A stretch of DNA of 64,000 nucleotides from Pseudomonas protegens (lineage in GTDB: Bacteria; Pseudomonadota; Gammaproteobacteria; Pseudomonadales; Pseudomonadaceae). The notes under the pieces were generated by a model. The model searched no databases. It was given only the letters and a program-made list of their open reading frames with translations, and was not told the origin of the DNA. Positions within the stretch are counted from its first letter, which is position 1. Every line of letters begins with the position of its first letter. The translations under genes were made by a program, and so were the position numbers. Positions 18,532 through 25,978 of this stretch are shown piece by piece. The stretch lies in contig NZ_CP060201.1 of the NCBI RefSeq assembly GCF_013407925.2, positions 6,371,001 to 6,435,000 on the forward strand. The letters are read 5' to 3'.

Positions 18532-19587
18532 TCAGTAGACGGGAATCAGGGTGAAGGGCGCCTTGCGCTGCGAGGTTTCCAGCAGCAGGGTCGCCAGGTC
18601 GACTTCGGCGGGCTCCAGGTCGAGCTGCTCCAGCTCTTCCTCCAACTGCTGTGCATCCGCGGGCAGGGCAACGATTGGCCGACGCAGGTAGGGCCGTGGG
18701 TCTTCGCCGTAGTAGACCTGCACCGGGCCCTCGGGGATGCCTTCCAGGCGGGCAAAACCTTCCTGGTCGAGGTTGCCCTCGGCTTGCGAGCCGTCACTGA
18801 ACACCGCTCGGTAGGCGGCGCCGGACACCGGCTCCAGGTTCGGGTAGTGCAGGTTCAGTTCCAGCCAGTGGCCCTCACCGCTGAGGTGTTCCAGGCCCTG
18901 GTTGACGTCCTGGGCGAGGCTTGCGGCATCGGGGGCGCCGGGTTGTGGCGCGGCGCTGATGGTCGTTGGCCGCGGTTCCAGGGACGACTGCGGCTTGGGC
19001 GCCAGGGCCGGGCCGCGGCTGTGGGCGGCGGCCGAGTTGTTGCGCTGTTCGGCGATCCACGGGGCGATGCGTTCTTGCACCGTCACCATGAGAAATTCGG
19101 TGTGTTCGCAGGCTTCGTTGAGGTTGTGCAGCACCAGGCGCTGCTGCTCGGGCGTGAGGCCGTTGAAGGTGCTGGAGGCGCTCACGCCGCGGATGATCTC
19201 GGGCAGTTCTTCGGCCAGGCGCACGGGGTCCAGGCACTTTTCCAGCAGCTGTTCGGGGCTGGTTTTCAGGCGGCAGGCCAGCAGGGTGTGGCGGATCAGG
19301 TCGAAGAGTTTTTCGGCGTGGCGCTGGTGGGCGCGGTTGATCAGGCGCAAAAGGATCTTCAGGCCGTGCCCGGGGCCGGGGATCCAGCCGATCAGGGCCA
19401 GGGCCAGGTCGAAGAAGGCGTCTTCCTCGTCCTTGGGGTTGTTGATGGCGTCCAGTTCGAAGATCGCCTGGATGCAGTCGTAGGCGTTGAGTTCCTGGGT
19501 CAGCAGGGGCAGGCGGCCGCGTTCGATGGCCTTGATCAGTTCGGCCTTGGCCTCTGGGTAGTCGTCGTAATACAGGTCTTCGACCAT
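18532..19587 (-). CDS. Polymorphic-toxin N-terminal protein lacking a visible toxin domain
   Basis: A 351-residue protein. Residues 1-170 form a helical domain with a conserved core (FDLALALIGWIPGPGHGLK) that I know as the leader part of Pseudomonas type VI/Rhs-type effectors. A Pro/Ser linker (about 195-230) and a small beta-rich module (SGAAYRAVFSDGSQAEGNLD, then ARLEGIPEGPVQVYYGEDPR) follow, the kind found in VgrG- and effector-associated adaptors. It ends where a toxin would normally begin. The start at 19587 has AAAGGAA upstream. It heads an operon with the PoNi-type gene. Options are a truncated effector, an adaptor, or an uncharacterised short toxin. Confidence 0.65.
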   Translation of the reverse strand: MVEDLYYDDYPEAKAELIKAIERGRLPLLTQELNAYDCIQAIFELDAINNPKDEEDAFFDLALALIGWIPGPGHGLKILLRLINRAHQRHAEKLFDLIRHTLLACRLKTSPEQLLEKCLDPVRLAEELPEIIRGVSASSTFNGLTPEQQRLVLHNLNEACEHTEFLMVTVQERIAPWIAEQRNNSAAAHSRGPALAPKPQSSLEPRPTTISAAPQPGAPDAASLAQDVNQGLEHLSGEGHWLELNLHYPNLEPVSGAAYRAVFSDGSQAEGNLDQEGFARLEGIPEGPVQVYYGEDPRPYLRRPIVALPADAQQLEEELEQLDLEPAEVDLATLLLETSQRKAPFTLIPVY

Positions 19588-19914
19588 GACGTGTTCCTTT
19601 CCCTGGAAAAATGGAGCGCGGATGCTGAATGAATTGAGGGGGTGGGGCAAGGCGCCTTGGCGGTTTTTTTATGTTGGGAGGTGTGCATTGTTGTGGTTGT
19701 GGGGGCATATCCGTTGCTGCGGGTGGGGCGGTTGGCGGTTTCGCTCTTACAGCGACTCACTTTGGAAAAGCCGGAATGCCGGCCCAGACTAAAGTGAGCA
19801 AAACGCTTCTGCCCCTCCACTCCGTCAGATCAAGATCAAGAGCGTGACGGCGGCCTACCGGCCGGCCTTGTTTCATTTGTCCTTTACAGGGCGACGTTGC
19901 TTTTGGCAGGGCCG

Positions 19915-20007
19915 AAGGTCCTGTGGACCTTTTCGCAGCTTCGCAGGCTCAGCAGCGGCTACAGAACGCACATACTCTGTAGCCGCTGCCGCAGGCTGCG
20001 AACGGCT
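19915..20007. repeat. Composite inverted repeat, copy A
   Basis: It starts with the small palindrome AGGTCCTGTGGACCT. An inverted pair follows, CAGCAGCGGCTACAG near 19950 facing CTGTAGCCGCTGCCGCAGGC from 19977, and it ends in TGCGAACGGCT. This is a second REPIN-like family, different from the GCCGGCTTGCCGGC REPs. Confidence 0.75.
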
Positions 20008-20063
20008 CCGCAGGAGACGCCACGATCTTTAGGTTGCTGCGCGTTCGACAGGAGATCGCCAAG

Positions 20064-20169
20064 CAAGGTCCTGCGGACCTTTGCGCAGCTTCGCCCTGGC
20101 TCAGCAGCGGCTACAGGGCCAATGCCGATCGGGGATTTGTGTAGACGCTGCCGCAGGCTGCGAACGGCT
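20064..20169. repeat. Composite inverted repeat, copy B
   Basis: It has the same order of parts as copy A: AAGGTCCTGCGGACCT, then CTCAGCAGCGGCTACAG, a spacer, GTAGACGCTGCCGCAGGCTG and CGAACGGCT. It lies about 150 bp from copy A in direct orientation, so the pair may come from a tandem duplication. Confidence 0.75.
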
Positions 20170-20206
20170 TGGGCGGCATTCCGACGCCGTAGACGCTAAG
20201 CACCAC

Positions 20207-21643
20207 TCAAAAGGAGCGGATGATGCGGCCCAGGGTTTCCATGGCCTGTTCCGCGGCGTCGTTCCAGGGGCTGCCGTAGTTCAGGCGGATGCAGTTGCGA
20301 AAGCGCTGGGTCGGGGAAAAGATCGGCCCGGGAGCAATGCTGATGCCTTGGGCCAGGGCCATCTGGAACAGTTTCAGCGAGTCCATCTGCGGCGGCAGTT
20401 CCAGCCACAGGAAGTAGCCACCCGCCGGCTGGCTGACCCGGGTCTGCGCCGGGAAGTAGCGGGCAATCGCCGCCAGCATGGCGCTCTGCTGTTCTTCCAG
20501 GGCGTAGCGCAGTTTGCGCAGGTGGCGGTCGTAGCCGCCGTGCTGCAGGTAGTCGGCAATCGCCGCCTGGGCCGGCATCGAGGCGCACAGCGAGGTCATC
20601 AGTTTCAGCCGTTCGATTTTCTGCGCATAACGCCCGGCCGCCACCCAGCCGATGCGGTAGCCGGGGGCCAGGCTTTTGGCGAAGGAGCCGCAGTGCATCA
20701 CCAGGCCCTCGGTGTCGAAGGCCTTGGCCGGTTTCGGCGCCTGCTGGCCGTAGTACAGCTCGGCGTAGACGTCGTCTTCGATCAGTGGCACTTGATGCTG
20801 GCGCAGCAGTTCCACCAGTTCCTGCTTCTTGGCCTCGGGCATGCTCGCGCCCATGGGGTTCTGGAAGCTGGTCATGCACCAGCAGGCCTTGATCGGGTGG
20901 CGTTCCAGGGTCTGGGCCAGGACCCCGAGGTCGATGCCGTCCCGCGGGTGCACGGGAATTTCCACCGCCTTGAGCTTGAGCCGTTCCAGCACTTGCAGGC
21001 TGGCATAGAAGGCCGGGGCCTCGATCGCCACCAGGTCGCCGGGTTCGGTCACCGCTTGCAGGCACAGGTTCAGGGCCTCCAGGGCGCCGTTGGTGATCAG
21101 CAGCTCCTCCATGGGCAGCATCAGCCCGGCCACCATGTAGCGCAGGGCGATCTGCCGGCGTAGTTGCGGGTTGCCCGGGGACATGTCGGTGACCACCACC
21201 CGCGGGTCCATCTCGCGGCTGGCGCTGGCCAGGGAGCGGGACAGGCGTTGCAGGGGGAACAGGGTCGGGCTGGGAAACGCCGAGCCGAAGGGCACGGTGC
21301 TCGGGTCCTTGATCGAGTCGAGCACCGAGAACACCAGTTCGCTGACATCGACTTCAGTGGATTCGTTGACTTCGCTGCTGATCACCGGCTCGGAGAACGG
21401 GCTCGGCGCGTGGGCGTTGACGAAGTAGCCGGAACGCGGACGGGCGCGGATCAGGCCGCGGCGCTCCAGCAGGTAGTAGGCCTGGAACACCGTTGACGGG
21501 CTGACCCCGTAGGTCTGGCTGGCGTAGCGTACCGAAGGCACGCGCTGTCCCGGGCCCAGGACCCCGGAGCGGATCAGTTCGGCGATGTCATCGGCGAATT
21601 TTTCGTAGCGTTTCATCTGCGGGGCAAGATCCAGTCTGGTCAT
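20207..21643 (-). CDS. MocR-type GntR/aminotransferase fusion regulator
   Basis: A 478-residue protein. A GntR winged helix-turn-helix (about residues 10-80, LGPGQRVPSVRYASQTYGVS) is joined to a class I/II aminotransferase fold. The PLP-binding Lys lies in GSFAKSLAPGYRIGW, with the usual DDVYAELYY stretch upstream of it. Such regulators sense amines or PLP and usually control a neighbouring metabolic gene, but the neighbour here is ccoG on the same strand, so the target is not evident. The start at 21643 gives the normal short leader before the DNA-binding domain, although no strong Shine-Dalgarno precedes it. Confidence 0.85.
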   Translation of the reverse strand: MTRLDLAPQMKRYEKFADDIAELIRSGVLGPGQRVPSVRYASQTYGVSPSTVFQAYYLLERRGLIRARPRSGYFVNAHAPSPFSEPVISSEVNESTEVDVSELVFSVLDSIKDPSTVPFGSAFPSPTLFPLQRLSRSLASASREMDPRVVVTDMSPGNPQLRRQIALRYMVAGLMLPMEELLITNGALEALNLCLQAVTEPGDLVAIEAPAFYASLQVLERLKLKAVEIPVHPRDGIDLGVLAQTLERHPIKACWCMTSFQNPMGASMPEAKKQELVELLRQHQVPLIEDDVYAELYYGQQAPKPAKAFDTEGLVMHCGSFAKSLAPGYRIGWVAAGRYAQKIERLKLMTSLCASMPAQAAIADYLQHGGYDRHLRKLRYALEEQQSAMLAAIARYFPAQTRVSQPAGGYFLWLELPPQMDSLKLFQMALAQGISIAPGPIFSPTQRFRNCIRLNYGSPWNDAAEQAMETLGRIIRSF

Positions 21644-21774
21644 CGGGTCTAGGTGTTCGGTGGCGAGGGAGTCGGGGGACTCGACGGCCAGGGCGGGCCC
21701 ATGGCAGCGTCGAGTACAGCGTTCCCGTGGTCCGGGGAAGCCAGCAGGCTCCCCGGCCACGGCATTCTAGAGGC

Positions 21775-23190
21775 TCAGCGGTTGATCGGCGCGACAAAAC
21801 GACTCTTGGCCACGGCGTAGACGCTTGGGTCATCGCTGTCGGCGACCTTGAAGCTGATGGCCTGGGAGCTGCTTTGCGCACGGTCCTGGGTCATGGCCAC
21901 CGAGACCGGCAGGTCGGTGATTTCCCCGGGGGCCAGGCTCAGTTCGGTCTTGCCCTGCAGTTCGAAGCCATCGCCGTCCACCAGGGCCAGGCGGTAGTTC
22001 TGCCGTTCCTGGGTCTTGTTGATGATCTTCAGGCTGTAGATGTTCTCGATCTGGCCCATGGCGTTCTCGCGGAACAGGCCACGGTCCTTGCTCACGTCCA
22101 GGGACACCATAGGCCGTTGCACCAGGGCCAGCACCAGGGCGCCGATCATCACCAGCAGCACCGCGCTGTAGCCCACCAGGCGCGGCCGCAGCAGGTGGGT
22201 CTTGCCCCCTTGCAGCTCGTGTTCGGAGGTGTAGGCGATCAGCCCCCGGGCATAGCCCATCTTGTCCATGATCGAGTCGCAGGCGTCGATGCACGCCGCG
22301 CAGCCGATGCACTCCATCTGCAGGCCGTCGCGGATGTCGATGCCGGTGGGGCAGACCTGCACGCACAGCTGGCAGTCGATGCAATCGCCCAGGCCGACAT
22401 CGGCGGGCTTCACATCACGCTTGCGCGGGCCACGGCTTTCGCCGCGCACCGGGTTGTAGGAGATGGTCAGGGTGTCCTTGTCGAACATCACGCTCTGGAA
22501 GCGGGCATAGGGGCACATGTGCATGCACACCGCTTCGCGCAGCCAGCCGGCGTTGATATAGGTGGCCGCGGCGAAGAACAGCACCCAGAACAGGCTCAGG
22601 CCGCCGATCTGCAGGGTCAGCAGTTCGTGGGCCAGGGGGCGGATCGGGGTGAAGTAGCCGACGAAGGTCAGGCCGGTGAGCAGGCTGATGCCCAGCCACA
22701 GGGTGTGCTTCATGGCCCGGCGCGCCAGCTTGTTCAGGCCCCAGGGCGCGGCTTGCAGCTTGATGCGCTGGTTGCGCTCGCCCTCGGTGACCTTCTCGCA
22801 CCACATGAACAGCCAGGTCCACGAGCTTTGCGGGCAGGTGTAGCCGCACCAGACCCGGCCGGCGAACACCGTGATGGCGAACAGGCCGAAGGCGCAGATG
22901 ATCAGCAGCGCCGAGAGCAGAATGAAGTCCTGGGGCCAGAAGGTCGCGCCAAAAATGTGGAACTTGCTCTCGGCCAGGTCCCAGAGCACCGCCTGGCGGC
23001 CGCCCCAGTTCAACCACACCGTGCCGAAGAACAGCAGGAACAGAAAACCCGCGCCGGTCATGCGCAGGGTACGGAACAAACCGGTGAAGCTGCGGGTGTA
23101 AACGTGTTTGTCGGTGGTCTTCGACTTCATCTGTTTGGGTTGTGAAGGTTCGAAGGTCTCTACTAATCGGACGGGGATTCTTTCGCTCAT
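21775..23190 (-). CDS. ccoG: cbb3 oxidase accessory ferredoxin-type protein CcoG
   Basis: A 471-residue polytopic membrane protein with two [4Fe-4S] clusters. The motifs are CIDCQLCVQVCP and CIGCAACIDAC in the middle of the protein, plus the membrane CxxxCP motif WCGYTCPQSSW. The C-terminal periplasmic IgG-like domain is intact. CcoG reduces copper for assembly of the CuB centre of cbb3 cytochrome oxidase. It normally sits in ccoNOPQ-ccoGHIS, but neither cluster is adjacent here, so this is a detached copy. The start at 23190 gives the typical MSERIPV N-terminus and the expected length. Confidence 0.92.
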   Translation of the reverse strand: MSERIPVRLVETFEPSQPKQMKSKTTDKHVYTRSFTGLFRTLRMTGAGFLFLLFFGTVWLNWGGRQAVLWDLAESKFHIFGATFWPQDFILLSALLIICAFGLFAITVFAGRVWCGYTCPQSSWTWLFMWCEKVTEGERNQRIKLQAAPWGLNKLARRAMKHTLWLGISLLTGLTFVGYFTPIRPLAHELLTLQIGGLSLFWVLFFAAATYINAGWLREAVCMHMCPYARFQSVMFDKDTLTISYNPVRGESRGPRKRDVKPADVGLGDCIDCQLCVQVCPTGIDIRDGLQMECIGCAACIDACDSIMDKMGYARGLIAYTSEHELQGGKTHLLRPRLVGYSAVLLVMIGALVLALVQRPMVSLDVSKDRGLFRENAMGQIENIYSLKIINKTQERQNYRLALVDGDGFELQGKTELSLAPGEITDLPVSVAMTQDRAQSSSQAISFKVADSDDPSVYAVAKSRFVAPINR

Positions 23191-23350
23191 GGTCGTTCGC
23201 TCATCAGCCTCCATCAGGCCGCGCAACTATGACCACGGATCTGTTTGCATAACAGGCTCAGGTATTTGATAAAAAACCGTATCAGATGAGCTTTTCCGGG
23301 CCCCTGCGACAACTTGCTGCACCCCCTCCAGCACCCCCGGGGATAGCCGT

Positions 23351-23386
23351 CAGGGCCTCTGGCACAGGCCTGTGCCAGAGGCCCTG
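23351..23386. repeat. Perfect 36 bp palindrome without a loop
   Basis: CAGGGCCTCTGGCACAGG (23351-23368) is followed immediately by its exact reverse complement (23369-23386). It lies in the 287 bp gap between the start of ccoG and the end of a small gene. It could extrude as a cruciform or bind a large dimeric protein. It could also give a hairpin in a transcript. Confidence 0.9.
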
Positions 23387-23477
23387 ATCCAGGTCAGGCA
23401 AATCACCGAATCACCTTCGGTGGCGTGCAGATGACGCCGACCGCCGGCAGCGTCCGCCGGCGTAGCGGGGCCGCTGG

Positions 23478-23639
23478 CTATGCTTGGAGCTCCAGCGGCG
23501 GCCGATTGGCGGGCGGGTCGCCCTTGGGCGGCGCGGGGGTGGCGGGCGGTTCCTGCTCGGGCACTGGCGGATCGCTGGGGGGCAGGGGCGGCTGGTCGAG
23601 GTTCGGGTCGGGGGTTTCTGCCGGGATCGGGATATTCAT
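23478..23639 (-). CDS. 53-residue proline-rich protein
   Basis: The ATG at 23639 has an excellent AAAGGAGG 8-9 nt upstream, the best ribosome-binding site in this region, so the short frame is probably real. About a third of the residues are Pro, in an acidic and probably disordered chain (NIPIPAETPDPNLDQPPLPP start, PPLELQA end). It has no signal peptide and no known domain. It is divergent from glgE, with 203 bp between the starts, so it may share stress control with the glucan operon. Confidence 0.65.
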   Translation of the reverse strand: MNIPIPAETPDPNLDQPPLPPSDPPVPEQEPPATPAPPKGDPPANRPPLELQA

Positions 23640-23842
23640 CGCTATGGCCTCCTTTGTGCTTGTCGATGCACGGGCTCTTGCGGTGGACCCTGCCCGGGCG
23701 GAATTGATTCCCGTCGCCTGGCCGAGCAATCGCGCTGAACTTTCACCGCGGCCTGTGGCTCGGACACTAGGTGCACGGATTCACCGGGGGCTGCCGGCTC
23801 CACAACCAGAGCGTCTTGGACGTGTAAGAGGGGTGATGCTCG

Positions 23843-25840
23843 ATGACTGCAGAGAAACCGACAGAACAGCACGACCAGCCGTCGCCGCTGCCCTTGTCCC
23901 AGGCCTTGCTGCTGCCGCGGATCGCCATCGAGAACACCCGTCCGGTGCTCGATGGCGGGCAGTTCGCGGTCAAGGCCGTGGCGGGGCAGGAGGTCGAGGT
24001 GACGTGCAAGGTCTTCACCGACGGCCACGATCAACTGGCGGTGCGCCTGCGCTGGCGCAACGAGTGCCAGGACCGTTGGTACAGCCAGGCTCTGGAGGAT
24101 CAGGGCAACGACGCCTGGCTGGGGCGTTTCCCGGTGCCGGCCGTGGGCCGCTACCGCTTCTGCATCGAAGCCTGGATCGATCAGTTCGCCAGCTTCTGTC
24201 ACGAACTGCAGAAAAAGCACCAGGCCGGGGTGCCGGTGAGCCTGGAACTGCAGGAGGGGCGCAATCAGGTGCAACAGGCCGCCGAACGCAGCGAGGGGGC
24301 GTTGCGCGAGCAATTGCTGGCGTTGCGGCAGCAACTGGCCGGCTTGCTGGAGGCCGAGCAGGTGGCGTTGTTTCTCGCTGAGCACAGCGCCCGGCTGATG
24401 GCCGAGGCCGATCACCGTCCCTACCTGAGCCTGAGCCTCGAGTACCCGGTGGATGTGGAGCGCGAGCGCGCGCAATTTGCCAGCTGGTACGAGCTGTTTC
24501 CCCGCTCGATCACCGATGATCCCCAGCGCCACGGCACCTTCGACGATGTCCATGGGCGGCTGTCGATGATCCATGACATGGGCTTCGACGTGCTGTACTT
24601 CCCGCCGATCCATCCCATCGGCCGCCGCCACCGCAAGGGCCGCAACAACTCGTTGACGGCGGCCCCGGACGACCCCGGCAGCCCATACGCGATTGGCAGC
24701 GAGGAGGGTGGCCACGAGGCCATCCATCCGCAACTGGGCAGCCTGGAGGACTTTCGCCGGCTGGTGGCCGCCGCCGCCGACCACGGTCTGGAAATCGCCC
24801 TGGACTTCGCCATCCAGTGTTCCCAGGACCACCCCTGGCTGACCCAGCATCCGGGCTGGTTCAACTGGCGCCCGGACGGCACCATCAAATACGCCGAGAA
24901 CCCGCCGAAGAAGTACCAGGACATCGTCAATGTCGACTTCTATGCCGCCGAAGCCATCCCCAGCCTGTGGCTGGAATTGCGCGACATCGTCCTCGGCTGG
25001 GTCGAGGAGGGGGTCAAGCTGTTTCGCGTGGACAACCCCCACACCAAGCCGCTGCCGTTCTGGCAGTGGCTGATCGCCGAGGTGCGCGGCCGGCACCCGG
25101 AGGTGATCTTCCTCGCCGAAGCCTTCACCACCCCGGCGATGATGGCGCGCCTGGGCAAGATCGGTTACTCCCAGAGCTACACCTACTTCACCTGGCGCAA
25201 CACCAAGAGCGAACTGGCCAGCTACTTCAGCGAGCTCAACCAGTCGCCGTGGCGCGAGTGTTTCCGGCCGAACTTCTTCGTCAACACCCCGGACATCAAC
25301 CCGGCGTTTCTGCATGACTCGGGGCGCCCGGGGTTTCTGATCCGCGCGGTGCTGGCCAGCATGGGCTCGGGGCTGTGGGGCCTGTACTCCGGGTTTGAAC
25401 TGTGTGAATCGGCACCGTTGCCGGGCAAGGAGGAATACCTGGATTCGGAGAAATACCAGATCCGCCCCCGGGACTTCAGCGCCCCGGGCAACATCATTGC
25501 CGAGATCGCCCAGCTCAACCGCATCCGCCGGCAGAACCCGGCGCTGCACAGTCACCTGGGGCTCAAGCTGTACAACGCCTGGAACGACCAGATCCTGTAT
25601 TTCGGCAAGCGCAGCAGCGACGGCGGCAACTTCGTGCTGGTGGCGGTCAGCCTCGATCCGTTCAACCCGCAGGAGGCCCATTTCGAGCTGCCGCTGTGGG
25701 AAATGAGCCTGCCCGACGACGCCCCGACCCAGGGTGAAGACCTGATGAACGGCCACCGCTGGACCTGGTACGGCAAGACCCAGTTCATGCGCCTGGAACC
25801 GGCGCAACCCTTCGGCATCTGGCGCATCAGCCCCCTGTAG
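23843..25840 (+). CDS. glgE: Alpha-1,4-glucan:maltose-1-phosphate maltosyltransferase GlgE
   Basis: A 665-residue GH13_3 enzyme that transfers maltose from maltose-1-phosphate to alpha-glucan ends. An N-terminal beta domain (about 25-125) and a helical insert precede the catalytic barrel. The nucleophile is Asp397 in FRVDNPHTKP and the acid/base Glu426 is in FLAEAFTTP. Their 29-residue spacing matches that of characterised GlgE. The ATG at 23843 follows GAGGGG. It is first gene of the plus-strand arm with treS-mak and glgB. Its TAG stop is the first triplet of a REP pair that separates it from the next gene. Confidence 0.95.
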   Translation: MTAEKPTEQHDQPSPLPLSQALLLPRIAIENTRPVLDGGQFAVKAVAGQEVEVTCKVFTDGHDQLAVRLRWRNECQDRWYSQALEDQGNDAWLGRFPVPAVGRYRFCIEAWIDQFASFCHELQKKHQAGVPVSLELQEGRNQVQQAAERSEGALREQLLALRQQLAGLLEAEQVALFLAEHSARLMAEADHRPYLSLSLEYPVDVERERAQFASWYELFPRSITDDPQRHGTFDDVHGRLSMIHDMGFDVLYFPPIHPIGRRHRKGRNNSLTAAPDDPGSPYAIGSEEGGHEAIHPQLGSLEDFRRLVAAAADHGLEIALDFAIQCSQDHPWLTQHPGWFNWRPDGTIKYAENPPKKYQDIVNVDFYAAEAIPSLWLELRDIVLGWVEEGVKLFRVDNPHTKPLPFWQWLIAEVRGRHPEVIFLAEAFTTPAMMARLGKIGYSQSYTYFTWRNTKSELASYFSELNQSPWRECFRPNFFVNTPDINPAFLHDSGRPGFLIRAVLASMGSGLWGLYSGFELCESAPLPGKEEYLDSEKYQIRPRDFSAPGNIIAEIAQLNRIRRQNPALHSHLGLKLYNAWNDQILYFGKRSSDGGNFVLVAVSLDPFNPQEAHFELPLWEMSLPDDAPTQGEDLMNGHRWTWYGKTQFMRLEPAQPFGIWRISPL

Positions 25841-25918
25841 GAGCCGGCTTGCCGGCGAAGAGGCCCCTGAGCCTTGCGCCGGGCTGGCCGACGCCTTCGC
25901 TGGCAAGCCAGCGCCTGC
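25837..25918. repeat. REP pair copy 3, inside the glgE-treS operon
   Basis: The arms GTAGGAGCCGGCTTGCCGGC (25837-25856) and CTTCGCTGGCAAGCCAGCGC (25895-25914) are inverted. It is nearly identical to copy 2. In mRNA it would form a stable stem-loop directly after the glgE stop, a place where REPs commonly protect upstream mRNA from 3' exonucleases. Confidence 0.9.
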
Positions 25919-25978
25919 GGTGGTCGTGGCGCATCGCCGGGTGCGCCGGTACGAATTGATTTTTTTCAGGAGTCCGAC

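Larger units (their letters stand above)
19588..20206. other. 619 bp gene-free, repeat-rich region
   Basis: It begins with the leader of the toxin-like gene and has a T7 run at 19664-19670. The stretch 19740-19830 (CGACTCACTTTGGAAAAGCC, then AAAGTGAGCAAAACGCTTCT) resembles a noncoding sequence that is dispersed in Pseudomonas genomes and often sits beside Rhs-type loci. Two composite repeats follow. No ORF in it has a credible start and codon pattern. Confidence 0.5.

Noticed and set aside
19536..19820. 94-residue frame in the repeat-rich gap
   Set aside because: It begins inside the toxin-like gene's 5' end and runs through repeats; no start signal or family.
23253..23290. ANR-like TTGAT...ATCAG upstream of ccoG
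   Set aside because: Spacing of 10 bp between half-sites does not fit the ANR consensus.
23642..25906. 754-residue minus-strand frame opposite glgE
   Set aside because: It is antisense to a complete GlgE with catalytic residues.
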